Of a DNA stretch of 64,000 nucleotides, positions 1-9,119 are shown one piece after another. The notes under the pieces were generated by a model. That model was not told the origin of the DNA. It made no database searches and worked only from the letters and a program-made list of their open reading frames with translations. This DNA is from Mesonia sp. HuA40. Lineage in GTDB: Bacteria; Bacteroidota; Bacteroidia; Flavobacteriales; Flavobacteriaceae. The DNA lies in the NCBI RefSeq assembly GCF_008017835.1, contig NZ_VRLT01000021.1, forward strand, positions 62,001 to 126,000, in the 5' to 3' direction. How positions within the stretch are numbered: position 1 is the stretch's first letter; every line of letters starts with the position of its first letter. A program made the translations under genes and the position numbers.

Positions 1-47
1 AATCCAGAACGGGTGTCTTTTTTGCCAGTGTCTATATATTTTTTCAT
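1..47 (-). CDS. Transketolase C-terminal subunit (5' end only)
   Basis: Only the first 15 codons are in the window, reading MKKYIDTGKKDTRSG from an ATG at 45-47; the rest lies beyond base 1. This start is typical of the separate C-terminal transketolase subunit (pyrimidine-binding and C-terminal domains) of Bacteroidetes. It lies 20 bases downstream of the N-terminal subunit gene on the same strand, so the two halves of the enzyme are probably co-transcribed. The identity rests on this short match plus the neighbour. Confidence 0.75.
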   Translation of the reverse strand, partial: MKKYIDTGKKDTRSG

Positions 48-67
48 GATTTTGTCCTTTTTAAAAA

Positions 68-913
68 TTAATAATCGCCTAAAGTTTCTGGATTTTGCGC
101 AAGGGCTATTTCAAGTTGCTCATCATTAGGAGCTTTACCGTGCCACTCGTGCGTATGCATCATAAAATCAACCCCGTTACCCATTACTGTATGCAACAAA
201 ATACAAACCGGCTTTCCTTGACCTGTTTTTTCTTTTGCATCTTGCAACCCTTGAATTACTTCGGTAATGTTGTTTCCATTTTTAACCTCTAAAACTTCCC
301 AGCCAAAAGCCTCAAACTTATCTTTTAAATTTCCTAAAGGTAACACACGATCTGTAGAGCCATCTATTTGCTGTCCGTTTAGGTCAACGGTTGCAATTAA
401 ATTATCAACTTGGTTACCGGCCGCATACATTATGGCTTCCCAATTCTGCCCCTCCTGTAATTCGCCATCACCGTGTAGAGAGTAAACCAAATGTTTGTCT
501 TTATTTAATTTTTTAGTTTGAGCTGCTCCAATGGCTACAGACATTCCTTGACCAAGCGATCCCGATGCGATGCGTACTCCCGGTAAATTTTCGTGGGTGG
601 TAGGGTGTCCTTGCAATCTAGAATCTATTAGTCTAAAGGTGTTTAATTCATCAACAGGAAAAAATCCGCTTCTAGCTAAAACGCTGTAGAATACAGGCGA
701 GATATGTCCGTTTGATAAAAAGAAAAGATCCTCGTTGTTGCCGTCCATTTTAAAATCGGTGGTATAGTCCATAATTTCTTGGTACAGCGCCGTAAAAAAT
801 TCTGCACAACCTAGAGAACCGCCAGGGTGCCCCGAGTTTACCTTATGTACTTGCCTAAGAATATCTCTTCTTACTTGCGTAACAAAATCTTCTAATTGTG
901 TTGTGTTTGCCAT
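68..913 (-). CDS. Transketolase N-terminal subunit
   Basis: This is the thiamine-diphosphate-binding half of a transketolase that is encoded as two proteins. Transketolase moves two-carbon units between sugar phosphates in the non-oxidative pentose phosphate pathway, in the cytoplasm. The 281-residue protein carries the substrate and cofactor loop KVNSGHPGGSLG near residue 24, with H29, and the ThDP motif GDGELQEGQNWE at about 148-159. I start it at the ATG at 911-913 (MANTTQLEDF), because the family begins there; the upstream ATG at 943 would add ten residues that look like leader. The C-terminal half follows after 20 bases. Confidence 0.93.
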   Translation of the reverse strand: MANTTQLEDFVTQVRRDILRQVHKVNSGHPGGSLGCAEFFTALYQEIMDYTTDFKMDGNNEDLFFLSNGHISPVFYSVLARSGFFPVDELNTFRLIDSRLQGHPTTHENLPGVRIASGSLGQGMSVAIGAAQTKKLNKDKHLVYSLHGDGELQEGQNWEAIMYAAGNQVDNLIATVDLNGQQIDGSTDRVLPLGNLKDKFEAFGWEVLEVKNGNNITEVIQGLQDAKEKTGQGKPVCILLHTVMGNGVDFMMHTHEWHGKAPNDEQLEIALAQNPETLGDY

Positions 914-1063
914 TGTTGTGTGGTTTAAAATCTGTTTGCGCAAAAATACTTTTATTTGTAGGCAATTGAAAATAAAAGTAAATAAATGTAAGTTTGGTTT
1001 TGGTTTTCTTTACGGAAGGCAATCCGTACAGCGATAAAAGTTAATAAATGAAACTAGCATCTG

Positions 1064-1091
1064 TTTGCTTTTAAGAAATTAATTACCTTTG
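1064..1091 (+). promoter_or_regulatory. Candidate promoter of tgt
   Basis: TTTG at 1064-1067, a 16-base spacer and TACCTTTG at 1084-1091 match the Bacteroidetes -33 TTTG / -7 TAnnTTTG pattern, 19 bases before the tgt start. The spacer is slightly short. Confidence 0.45.
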
Positions 1092-1110
1092 CCCATCTAA
1101 AATTTTATGC

Positions 1111-2241
1111 ATGCAATTTAAGCTTGAAGCGAATGATGTGGGTAGCAAGGCTAGAGCCGGAACAATAACCACAGATCACGGAAGTATAGAAACGCCTATT
1201 TTTATGCCTGTAGGCACCATTGCTACAGTTAAAGGGGTGCATCAACGTGAATTAAAAGAAGAAATAAATCCCGATATCATATTGGGAAATACCTACCATT
1301 TGTACATGCGTCCACACACTGATATTTTACAAAAGGCAGGGGGCTTGCATAAATTTATGAATTGGGACAGGAACATTCTTACCGATAGTGGTGGGTATCA
1401 AGTTTATTCTTTGTCGGCCAACCGAAAGATAAAAGAAGAAGGGGTAAAGTTTAAATCGCATATAGATGGCTCATACCACTTTTTTACTCCAGAAGGGGTA
1501 ATGGATATTCAGCGCCAAATAGGGGCCGATATTATTATGGCCTTTGATGAATGCACACCCTACCCTTGCGATTATAATTATGCTAAGCGGTCTATGCACA
1601 TGACACACCGCTGGTTAGAGCGCTGCTTAAAGCGTTTTCACGATACTCCGCCTTTATATGGTTACGAGCAAACCTTATTTCCTATTGTGCAGGGAAGTAC
1701 CTATAAAGATTTAAGGCAGCAATCTGCAGAATATATTGCCAATGCCGGTGCTCCAGGAAATGCAATTGGTGGCCTGTCGGTTGGTGAACCTGCCGAAGAA
1801 ATGTATGCGATGACCGAGGTGGTAACCGCCATTTTACCCGAAGATAAACCACGCTATTTAATGGGAGTAGGTACGCCTATTAATATTTTGGAGAATATTG
1901 CGTTAGGAGTAGATATGTTTGATTGTGTGATGCCTACGCGAAATGGTAGAAATGGTATGTTATTCACAGCACACGGAACCATAAACATTAAAAATAAAAA
2001 ATGGGAAGACGATTTCTCTCCTTTAGATGAAATGGGTATTACTTGGGTAGATAAGGAATACTCTAAAGCTTATGTTAGGCATTTGTTTAGTGTGAATGAA
2101 ATGCTTGGCAGGCAAATTGCAACTATTCACAATTTAGGATTCTATTTGTGGTTGGTACGCGAAGCTAGAAAGCATATTTTAGCCGGTGATTTTACAAGTT
2201 GGAAAAATCAAATGGTCAAGCAAATGGATAAAAGATTATAA
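1111..2241 (+). CDS. tgt: tRNA-guanine transglycosylase (queuine tRNA-ribosyltransferase)
   Basis: Exchanges guanine-34 for the queuosine precursor in the anticodons of Asp, Asn, His and Tyr tRNAs. The 376-residue length is normal. The general acid-base Asp is in TDSGGYQVYS (D92) and the likely nucleophile is D271 in DMFDCVMPTRNGRNG. Oddly, the CxCxxC zinc site usual in bacterial Tgt is absent: residues 295-325 contain no cysteine, although the final ligand-like H324 (VRHLF) is kept. I believe this is a lineage trait rather than damage, as the frame is otherwise intact. The stop codon is four bases before the GTG of the LptF/LptG-like gene, so the two form an operon. Confidence 0.95.
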   Translation: MQFKLEANDVGSKARAGTITTDHGSIETPIFMPVGTIATVKGVHQRELKEEINPDIILGNTYHLYMRPHTDILQKAGGLHKFMNWDRNILTDSGGYQVYSLSANRKIKEEGVKFKSHIDGSYHFFTPEGVMDIQRQIGADIIMAFDECTPYPCDYNYAKRSMHMTHRWLERCLKRFHDTPPLYGYEQTLFPIVQGSTYKDLRQQSAEYIANAGAPGNAIGGLSVGEPAEEMYAMTEVVTAILPEDKPRYLMGVGTPINILENIALGVDMFDCVMPTRNGRNGMLFTAHGTINIKNKKWEDDFSPLDEMGITWVDKEYSKAYVRHLFSVNEMLGRQIATIHNLGFYLWLVREARKHILAGDFTSWKNQMVKQMDKRL

Positions 2242-2245
2242 GCGA

Positions 2246-3316
2246 GTGAAAATATTAGATTGGTACATACTAAAACGTTATCTAGGCACATTTGTTATGT
2301 TGCTCTTATTGTTTATCCCCATAGGAATAACAGTAAATTTAGCCGAAAAAATTGATAAAATACTAGAAAATGAAGTGCCTTTTATAGAGGTGCTTTATTA
2401 CTATATTGATTTCACCGTTTATTTTGCCAATTTACTTTTCCCTTTATTTTTATTCTTGTCGGTAATATTTTTCACCTCAAAGCTGGCTAATAATACAGAG
2501 ATAGTAGCTTTTTTAAGTTCAGGTGTTTCATTTACTCGCTTTTTGCGTCCTTATCTCATTGGGGCTACCATTGTTTGCATAAGCGCTTTGGTTTTAAGTA
2601 TGTATTTGGCACCAAATGCAAGCCAAGGGTTTAATGAGTTTAAATGGAAGTATCTAAAGCGTGGTAAATCAGCTCAAGAAACCCAAGATGTATTCCGACA
2701 AATTAATGATAATGAATTTATTTATGCTACCAATTTTGATCCGGCTACTCAAACGGCACGTAATTTTACCTTAGAACATTTTGAAAACAACCAATTAAAA
2801 TTTAAAATAAGTGCCAGTAGGCTCAAGTTTGACGATAGTATTTTTGTACTTAATAACTATGAAAAACGTATTGTTGGGCAGCCCAACGACCGGTTGATAA
2901 GTAAAACCAAATTAGACACGTTGTTGCCATTTGAGTTTGATGCGCTAACACCCGTAGAATACATTGCCGAGACTTTAAATTTTAATGAGCTTAATGAATT
3001 CATAGAGCAGGAGAGAAGACGTGGTTCAGCCAACATTAATCGGTATCAAGTAGTGGCATATAAACGTTTAAGCTTACCTGTTTCTGCCTATATTTTAACC
3101 ATTATAGCGGTATCGGTATCTTCGGTTAAAAGAAGAGGGGGGATGGGCGTAAATCTGGCTATAGGAATCGCAATAGCTTTTATATTTGTGTTTTTTGATA
3201 AGGTTTTTGGTACTATTGCAGAGCGGTCAACCTTTAGCCCGTTGCTCGCCGTATGGTTACCTAATATTGTCTTTGGAATCTTAGCTATCTTTTTGCTGCA
3301 AAAAGCAAAACGATAA
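2246..3316 (+). CDS. LptF/LptG family permease (lipopolysaccharide export)
   Basis: Inner-membrane permease of the YjgP/YjgQ family, which with LptB extracts lipopolysaccharide from the inner membrane and passes it to the Lpt bridge. I start at GTG 2246 (reading KILDWYILKRYLGTF after the start), the canonical N-terminus; starting at ATG 2186 would overlap tgt by 56 bases with non-conserved residues. The 356-residue protein has a first membrane segment at about 12-32, two more by residue 120, a soluble beta-rich middle (about 125-265) and three membrane segments at the C-terminus. Which of LptF or LptG it is cannot be told from this sequence alone. It is probably translated from the tgt message. 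Confidence 0.88.
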   Translation: MKILDWYILKRYLGTFVMLLLLFIPIGITVNLAEKIDKILENEVPFIEVLYYYIDFTVYFANLLFPLFLFLSVIFFTSKLANNTEIVAFLSSGVSFTRFLRPYLIGATIVCISALVLSMYLAPNASQGFNEFKWKYLKRGKSAQETQDVFRQINDNEFIYATNFDPATQTARNFTLEHFENNQLKFKISASRLKFDDSIFVLNNYEKRIVGQPNDRLISKTKLDTLLPFEFDALTPVEYIAETLNFNELNEFIEQERRRGSANINRYQVVAYKRLSLPVSAYILTIIAVSVSSVKRRGGMGVNLAIGIAIAFIFVFFDKVFGTIAERSTFSPLLAVWLPNIVFGILAIFLLQKAKR

Positions 3317-3404
3317 AGTTTATAATTAATTTCGGTTAAGCCGAAGTGCATCGTAGAAGTTTTATATATTTGCTTACTAAAAACTACAAAAGCCATACCC
3401 GATT

Positions 3405-4358
3405 ATGGAATATTTAGAATTTGAAAAACCGATACAGGCTTTGCAAGAAGAGTTTAATAAAGCTTGCAAAATAGGAACAGATAATGACGTAGATGTTTCT
3501 GAAACCTGTCAGCAAATAGAGAAAAAACTCAAAGAAAAAAAGAAAGAAATTTATAAAAATTTAACCGCTTGGCAGCGGGTTCAACTTTCGAGACACCCTA
3601 ATCGTCCTTACACCTTAGATTATATTCAAGCACTTTGTGGCGATACCTTTTTAGAGTTACATGGAGACCGTACAGTAGCCGATGACAAAGCTATGGTAGG
3701 CGGTCTAGGTAAAATAGGCGAGCAAAGTTTTATGGTTATCGGGCAACAAAAAGGAACCAACACCAAAACTAGACAGTATAGAAATTTTGGAATGGCCAAT
3801 CCAGAAGGTTACCGTAAAGCGCTTCGTTTAATGAAGTCTGCAGAGAAGTTTAACTTACCGGTGGTTACTTTTATTGATACTCCAGGAGCATACCCCGGTT
3901 TAGAAGCCGAAGAACGCGGACAAGGTGAAGCTATTGCGCGTAACATTTTAGAGATGACACGACTTCAAGTTCCTGTAATTGTTGTAGTTATAGGAGAAGG
4001 AGCCAGCGGTGGAGCTTTAGGAATTGGTGTGGGTGACAAGGTGATGATGCTAGAAAACTCTTGGTATTCGGTAATTTCTCCAGAGAATTGTAGTTCGATA
4101 TTATGGCGCAGCTGGGATCATAAAGAGCAAGCCGCAGAAGCCCTAAAATTAACCGCTAAAGATGCCAAACGACTTAAAGTTATTGACTCTATTATTAAAG
4201 AGCCTTTAGGCGGAGCACATGCCGATCGAGTTGAAATGGTAAAAACACTAAAAAAGATAATTTTAGAATCTTATGCCGAACTAAAAGAGTTATCCCCAAA
4301 AGATTTAGTGAAATCTAGAATGGATAAATATTTGGCAATGGGTACATATAAAGACTAA
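3405..4358 (+). CDS. accA: Acetyl-CoA carboxylase carboxyltransferase subunit alpha
   Basis: The alpha subunit of carboxyltransferase, which with AccD transfers the carboxyl group from biotin to acetyl-CoA to make malonyl-CoA for fatty acid synthesis. The 317-residue length is normal. The N-terminal helical part is followed by the crotonase-like core, with the glycine-rich oxyanion motif [12 protein letters not shown] and the family signature [18 protein letters not shown] at 3365-3372 could be the -7 promoter element, although I see no good -33 partner. A strong terminator follows the gene, so it is probably a single-gene unit. AccD is not in this window. Confidence 0.96.
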   Translation: MEYLEFEKPIQALQEEFNKACKIGTDNDVDVSETCQQIEKKLKEKKKEIYKNLTAWQRVQLSRHPNRPYTLDYIQALCGDTFLELHGDRTVADDKAMVGGLGKIGEQSFMVIGQQKGTNTKTRQYRNFGMANPEGYRKALRLMKSAEKFNLPVVTFIDTPGAYPGLEAEERGQGEAIARNILEMTRLQVPVIVVVIGEGASGGALGIGVGDKVMMLENSWYSVISPENCSSILWRSWDHKEQAAEALKLTAKDAKRLKVIDSIIKEPLGGAHADRVEMVKTLKKIILESYAELKELSPKDLVKSRMDKYLAMGTYKD

Positions 4359-4382
4359 ACACCCATATACATAGTAATGACT

Positions 4383-4413
4383 AAATCCGAAGTTTTTCTC
4401 TTCGGATTTTTTT
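4383..4413 (+). terminator. Rho-independent terminator after accA
   Basis: A perfect 10-bp stem (4383-4392 with 4400-4409, AAATCCGAAG / CTTCGGATTT), a seven-base loop and a run of T. Confidence 0.9.
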
Positions 4414-4526
4414 ACCTTTATTAACAAAAAACAAAAGTTATTAACAGGCGATTCGTTGATAACCTGTTGATTTTAGAAAATACAATTTAGCCTATTAGCC
4501 TTATAATTTTTGTTACATTCGCACCT

Positions 4527-6071
4527 ATGGAAAACGTCAAGAAAAATAAACCTTATACCCAAAAAAACCAGGATATTATATCACTGCAAAAAGGAAAAAT
4601 ACCTCCTCAAGCAGTTGATTTAGAAGAGGTTGTGTTGGGTGCTATGATGATTGATAAGAAAGGTGTAGACGAGGCTATTGATGTTTTACACCCTGATGTT
4701 TTCTATAAAGAAGCGCATAAATACATTTTTGAGGCTATTTTTAAATTGTTTCAAGACAGTCAACCTATTGACTTATTAACAGTTTCTAACCAGTTAAAAA
4801 AAGATTTGCGACTTGAAGTTTGTGGAGGCGATTATTACCTGATTCAGTTAACGCAAAAAGTTTCTTCTTCTGCCCACATCGAGTTTCATTCACGCATAAT
4901 ACTACAAAAATATATACAACGTAGTCTTATAAAAATATCAAGTGAGATCATTGAAGATTCTTATGAAGAAAGTACAGATGTTTTTGATTTACTAGATAAA
5001 GCTGAATCTAAATTGTATGAGGTTACTCAAGGCAATATTAAAAAATCATCAGAAACTGCGCAAAGTTTAGTTATTCAAGCTAAACGCCGAATTCAAGAAA
5101 TTTCAAACCGTGAAGGCCTAAGTGGTATTCCTACAGGATTTACCAAGTTAGACGAGCTAACCTCAGGCTGGCAACCTTCAGACCTTATTATCGTGGCAGC
5201 TAGACCTGGTATGGGTAAAACGGCGTTAACCTTATCTATGGCTAGAAATATTGCGGTAGGTCAAGATATTCCTGTGGCATTCTTTTCATTAGAGATGTCA
5301 TCTGTTCAATTGATCACCCGATTAATATCTTCAGAAACAGGACTTTCATCAGAAAAATTAAGAACGGGTAAGTTAAAAACGCATGAATGGGAGCAGCTTA
5401 ATGTAAAGGTAAAGGCCTTAGAGAAAGCTCCGCTTTTTATAGATGATACCCCTTCGCTATCAATTTTTGATTTACGTGCTAAAGCCAGAAGGTTGGCCTC
5501 TCAGCACGGTATTAAATTAATTGTAATTGATTATTTGCAACTAATGACAGCAGGAGGTACGCAAAAAGGAGGAAACCGTGAGCAAGAGATTTCAACCATT
5601 TCACGTAACCTTAAAGCTCTAGCAAAAGAACTTAATGTACCGGTAATTGCTTTATCTCAGTTATCGCGTGCTGTCGAGACTCGTGGCGGGAGTAAAAGGC
5701 CTTTACTGTCTGATTTAAGGGAGTCTGGAGCTATTGAGCAGGATGCAGATATAGTTTCGTTTATCTATAGACCTGAGTACTACAAAATAGATGAATGGGA
5801 TGATGAAGAGCAATCGCCTACAGAAGGTCAAGCCGAATTTATTATCGCTAAGCATCGTAATGGGGGCTTAGACAACATCCGACTTAAGTTTATCGGAGAA
5901 TTAGGTAAGTTTGATAACCTAGATCAATTCGACTTTCCATCTGAGATACCCTCGAGTATGAATACAGAATCTGATGAGGATAACTTTCCTGGCGGGAATT
6001 TTCCATCTGCCTCTGCAGCTTTCGGTTCACCCGATTTAGAAGAAGACGACGAAGATTCAGTACCTTTTTAA
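4527..6071 (+). CDS. dnaB: Replicative DNA helicase
   Basis: Hexameric helicase that unwinds DNA at the replication fork. The 514-residue protein has the N-terminal DnaB domain (about 27-130) and the RecA-like ATPase core. Walker A is ARPGMGKT at 225-232, Walker B lies in LIVIDYLQLM, and the late motif SDLRESGAIEQDAD is intact. The core shows no intein. The acidic, Ser/Asp-rich C-terminal tail after about residue 465 is longer than in E. coli. A weak -7-like sequence (TACATTCG, 4514-4521) ends only five bases before the ATG, so the transcript may have almost no leader. Confidence 0.97.
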   Translation: MENVKKNKPYTQKNQDIISLQKGKIPPQAVDLEEVVLGAMMIDKKGVDEAIDVLHPDVFYKEAHKYIFEAIFKLFQDSQPIDLLTVSNQLKKDLRLEVCGGDYYLIQLTQKVSSSAHIEFHSRIILQKYIQRSLIKISSEIIEDSYEESTDVFDLLDKAESKLYEVTQGNIKKSSETAQSLVIQAKRRIQEISNREGLSGIPTGFTKLDELTSGWQPSDLIIVAARPGMGKTALTLSMARNIAVGQDIPVAFFSLEMSSVQLITRLISSETGLSSEKLRTGKLKTHEWEQLNVKVKALEKAPLFIDDTPSLSIFDLRAKARRLASQHGIKLIVIDYLQLMTAGGTQKGGNREQEISTISRNLKALAKELNVPVIALSQLSRAVETRGGSKRPLLSDLRESGAIEQDADIVSFIYRPEYYKIDEWDDEEQSPTEGQAEFIIAKHRNGGLDNIRLKFIGELGKFDNLDQFDFPSEIPSSMNTESDEDNFPGGNFPSASAAFGSPDLEEDDEDSVPF

Positions 6072-6105
6072 TTATTAATACGCTTTTCTTTGTATCTTTT
6101 GCGCT

Positions 6106-7365
6106 ATGAAAAAGATGCTATTATTACTTATATTTTTTAGTTTATGCTTTTCCGCGAAAGCGAGCTACCTTTTAATCCCTATGGATGATATGGGGCAAAA
6201 AGATCACTTAAAGGCTTATGGCTTAACCTATTGGGTTTTGGAGCAGCAAATTAAGGTGAAGTGGTTACTTAATTACAAAGGCGGCTCTTTTTTAATTCCC
6301 GATTTAGAAGAAATAAGACGAGAATGTCAAATTCGTGGTGTTTCTTTTGAATTGTTAAGTGACGCAAAAACCCAGTCTATTCTTGATTTTATTGACAGTC
6401 CTTCACAAAATATGGATGCCGTGGTATTGGAGAAGGCACCAAAAATTGCTGTATACACTCCAGAGGGCCAAGCGCCTTGGGATGATGCCGTTACCATGGT
6501 GCTTACATATGCCGAAATACCTTACGAAACAGTTTATGATACAGAAGTGCTGCAAGATGAACTGTTACTATACGATTGGTTGCATTTGCACCATGAAGAT
6601 TTTACAGGGCAGTTTGGTAAATTTTATCGGGCATATCGGGCAACACCTTGGTATATAGAGGAAAAGAAACAGGCTGAGGCTCTAGCGACTAAATTAGGTT
6701 TTAATAAGGTTTCTCAAGCTAAACTAGCGGTCGCTAAAAAAATTAGAGATTATGTTGTGGGGGGAGGTTTTATGTTTGCCATGTGTAGTGCAACAGATAG
6801 TTTTGATATAGCCCTGTCTGCCGAAGGAATAGATATTTGTGAACCTATGTTTGACGGTGACCCGAGTGACCCTGCCTATCAAAGTAAAATCAACTATTCT
6901 AATACCTTTGCCTTTACGGATTTTATTTTGGAGCGTAGCCCAATGGTGTATGAATTTTCAAGTATAGACATGACTAGCAAGCGTAAAATACAAAAAGAGG
7001 TAGATTATTTTAGTTTGATGAATTTTTCGGCTAAATGGGATCCTATTCCGAGTATGCTTTGCCAAAATCATACCGCCTTAGTTAAGGGATTTATGGGGCA
7101 AACTACTTCTTTTGACCCAAACACGATAAAATCAAATGTTTTAGTGATGGGGAAAAATAGGGTAAACAATGAGGCGCGTTACATTCACGGTATTAAAGGA
7201 AAGGGTTTTTTTACGTTCTATGGTGGCCACGATCCCGAAGATTACCAGCATAAGGTAGGAGATCCTAAAACAGAGTTGTCTTTACATCCCAATTCTCCAG
7301 GTTATCGTCTTATTTTAAATAATATACTTTTTCCTGCGGCAAAGAAGAAAAAACAAAAAACCTAA
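6106..7365 (+). CDS. Secreted protein, often labelled 'asparagine synthetase B' in flavobacteria; function unknown
   Basis: A 419-residue protein with a signal peptide (MKKMLLLLIFFSLCFSAKAS). Proteins that look like this next to dnaB in flavobacterial genomes are, from memory, often named asparagine synthetase B. I see no support for that: there is no N-terminal catalytic cysteine, no PP-loop (SGGxDS) and the protein appears to be exported. The middle (KIAVYTPEGQAPWDDAVTMV) and the end (FFTFYGGHDPEDY) recall glutamine-amidotransferase-like or ThuA-like folds, which is inference only. It follows dnaB by 34 bases. Its 3' end overlaps the convergent OmpA-like gene by four bases. The exact role is unknown. 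Confidence 0.8.
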   Translation: MKKMLLLLIFFSLCFSAKASYLLIPMDDMGQKDHLKAYGLTYWVLEQQIKVKWLLNYKGGSFLIPDLEEIRRECQIRGVSFELLSDAKTQSILDFIDSPSQNMDAVVLEKAPKIAVYTPEGQAPWDDAVTMVLTYAEIPYETVYDTEVLQDELLLYDWLHLHHEDFTGQFGKFYRAYRATPWYIEEKKQAEALATKLGFNKVSQAKLAVAKKIRDYVVGGGFMFAMCSATDSFDIALSAEGIDICEPMFDGDPSDPAYQSKINYSNTFAFTDFILERSPMVYEFSSIDMTSKRKIQKEVDYFSLMNFSAKWDPIPSMLCQNHTALVKGFMGQTTSFDPNTIKSNVLVMGKNRVNNEARYIHGIKGKGFFTFYGGHDPEDYQHKVGDPKTELSLHPNSPGYRLILNNILFPAAKKKKQKT

Positions 7366-8318
7366 GGAGCTTTATAAAAAGATTCGTGGGGTAAAACAAT
7401 AATTTCTACCCGCCTATTTTTTTGTTTGTTGGTAGGGGTGTCATTGGGTGCCACCGGTTTTTGCTCTCCATAACTTTCGCTTTTAAAACGGTAAGCGCCT
7501 AAGAGGTTTAGTTTGGATTTTAAAAATTTTTCTACTTCTCGAGCTCGATTTAATCCTAAATTATGATTATACCTGCTGCTAGCATCACTATCAGTATGAC
7601 CTACAATTACGATTTGTGCTTTAGGTATTTTTCTAATGATATCTATAAATTCGCTAAGTTTATCTAGTGCTTGGTTTTTTAGATTATGGGAATCTATATC
7701 AAATAGTAGATGTGCCTTTACATTCAATTTTAAAACAGCTCCAATAGTTCCTACTGCATCTATATCTGCACCGGCCGTTGGGCCACTACAAAAAGAGGCT
7801 AAATCTTTAATTTTTACATAATAATAAATCTTTTTTTCTTCTTCTTTTTCTAGTGCTGAAGCAATATCTATTTGCGAGGCTCCACCTTCTATGCGCCCAA
7901 TATTTATCCATTCTTTTGCATCGCTAGAAATGGCGACTTCAAAAGCTTCTACAGAAGGGCCTATTTCAAAAAAATATAAATCGGGACCTTCTATATCAAT
8001 AAAACCATTATCTGTAAATGCAACGATTAATTCTCCTTTACAACCTATTGAAACATAGGATTGATCTAGATACTTCTTGTAATCTGGTTCTCCAAGGGCT
8101 GCTTTTGGGTTGGTGTATTTTTTTAAGGCTTTAGGTTCGCCTTCCTTAAAAGAGATAATAGCATCTGCAAAAGCTACGTTGCCTAGGGGTACATAAATTT
8201 CTGTATTATTCTTTAAGCGGTACATTTGCTTAAATTTAATATGATCTAATGGCACCTGAGACGCGCTCCAAAAAAAAGATAAAAGAGAACAAAGGGTAAT
8301 TAGCTTAATGTTTTTCAT
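7362..8318 (-). CDS. OmpA-family peptidoglycan-binding protein
   Basis: A 318-residue exported protein with a signal peptide (residues 1-19). The C-terminal 110 residues form an OmpA-like domain, with VIVGHTDSDASSRYNHNLGL followed by NRAREVEKFL and QKNRRVEII, which normally binds the diaminopimelate of peptidoglycan. The N-terminal half (about 45-190) carries a different pattern: LGEPDY, then CKGELIVAFTDN, then GPDLYFFEIG and a DIA stretch. That pattern resembles a jelly-roll-like domain seen in some bacterial surface proteins. It may link the outer envelope to peptidoglycan. It is transcribed towards the preceding secreted protein. Confidence 0.85.
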   Translation of the reverse strand: MKNIKLITLCSLLSFFWSASQVPLDHIKFKQMYRLKNNTEIYVPLGNVAFADAIISFKEGEPKALKKYTNPKAALGEPDYKKYLDQSYVSIGCKGELIVAFTDNGFIDIEGPDLYFFEIGPSVEAFEVAISSDAKEWINIGRIEGGASQIDIASALEKEEEKKIYYYVKIKDLASFCSGPTAGADIDAVGTIGAVLKLNVKAHLLFDIDSHNLKNQALDKLSEFIDIIRKIPKAQIVIVGHTDSDASSRYNHNLGLNRAREVEKFLKSKLNLLGAYRFKSESYGEQKPVAPNDTPTNKQKNRRVEIIVLPHESFYKAP

Positions 8319-8377
8319 AGCTTAAAGATACCATTTTTTGGCTATTCTTTTAGCGATACTTTAAGCTGATAATACAT

Positions 8378-8410
8378 AAAAAAACCACTTTAGCTTCCTA
8401 AAGTGGTTTT
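8378..8410 (-). terminator. Terminator of the thrS-infC-rpmI-rplT operon
   Basis: A perfect 13-bp stem (8381-8393 with 8398-8410) and a four-base loop. On the minus strand it is followed by seven T, 28 bases past the rplT stop. Confidence 0.92.
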
Positions 8411-8438
8411 ATATAGAGAGATAATAGGGTTTTGCAAA

Positions 8439-8783
8439 TTATTTTACTTTCTCAACAATGGCTTTAAAGGCCTCTGGGTGGTTCATAGCCAAATCTGCTA
8501 AAACCTTACGGTTTAATTCGATTTCATTGGCTTTTAATTTACCCATAAATTGAGAATAAGACATTCCGTTCATTCGAGCACCCGCGTTTATACGTGTGAT
8601 CCATAATGATCTAAATGTTCTTTTCTTTGCTTTACGGTCTCTATAAGCATATAACATTGCTTTTTCAACCGCATTTTTGGCTACTGTCCAAACGTTTTTA
8701 CGACGTCCGAAGTATCCTTTTGCTTGCTTCATCACCTTTTTTCTTCTGGCTCTTGAAGCTACTGAGTTTACTGATCTTGGCAT
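8439..8783 (-). CDS. rplT: 50S ribosomal protein L20 (bL20)
   Basis: A large-subunit protein that binds 23S rRNA early in assembly. It is 114 residues long and very basic, with the conserved start [16 protein letters not shown] and the core [16 protein letters not shown]. It is the last gene of the thrS-infC-rpmI-rplT operon, 97 bases after rpmI. In E. coli L20 represses translation of rpmI-rplT; the short rpmI-rplT gap here shows no obvious pseudoknot that I can identify by eye. Confidence 0.98.
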   Translation of the reverse strand: MPRSVNSVASRARRKKVMKQAKGYFGRRKNVWTVAKNAVEKAMLYAYRDRKAKKRTFRSLWITRINAGARMNGMSYSQFMGKLKANEIELNRKVLADLAMNHPEAFKAIVEKVK

Positions 8784-8880
8784 ATTTTAAATGATTTTGT
8801 AGTAGGCGTCTATACTTAAATAGCTCTTTTTTGGGCCCAACTCCAGGGTTATTAACTATTTTTAACCAATTAAATGGCTA

Positions 8881-9078
8881 TTACTTTAAACGTAATTGCA
8901 ATTTAATGTTGTCCTCATCGGCTTTATGTACTAAAGTCGAGTGAGTTAATTTAAGCTTACGTTTCTTAGACTTCTTTGTTAAGATGTGACTTTTAAACGC
9001 GTGCTTTCTTTTAATTTTTCCAGTACCGGTTAGCTTGAAACGCTTTTTAGCACTAGATTTAGTCTTCATTTTAGGCAT
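8881..9078 (-). CDS. rpmI: 50S ribosomal protein L35 (bL35)
   Basis: A small basic large-subunit protein of 65 residues with the typical start [20 protein letters not shown] and the [11 protein letters not shown] segment. It lies 41 bases downstream of infC and upstream of rplT in the usual bacterial order. Confidence 0.97.
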   Translation of the reverse strand: MPKMKTKSSAKKRFKLTGTGKIKRKHAFKSHILTKKSKKRKLKLTHSTLVHKADEDNIKLQLRLK

Positions 9079-9119
9079 AATATATCCTTATTAATTATTA
9101 TCTCTCTAATGATAATATC

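Noticed and set aside
2186-2245. Longer start for the LptF/LptG gene at ATG 2186
   Set aside because: It overlaps tgt and adds residues not found in the family; GTG 2246 gives the canonical N-terminus.
3331-3345. Short hairpin TTCGG / CCGAA upstream of accA as terminator of the LptF/LptG gene
   Set aside because: Only a 5-bp stem and no T run after it.
7362-7365. Possible frameshift between the two overlapping genes near 7365
   Set aside because: They are on opposite strands and simply converge with a four-base overlap; both ends look complete.
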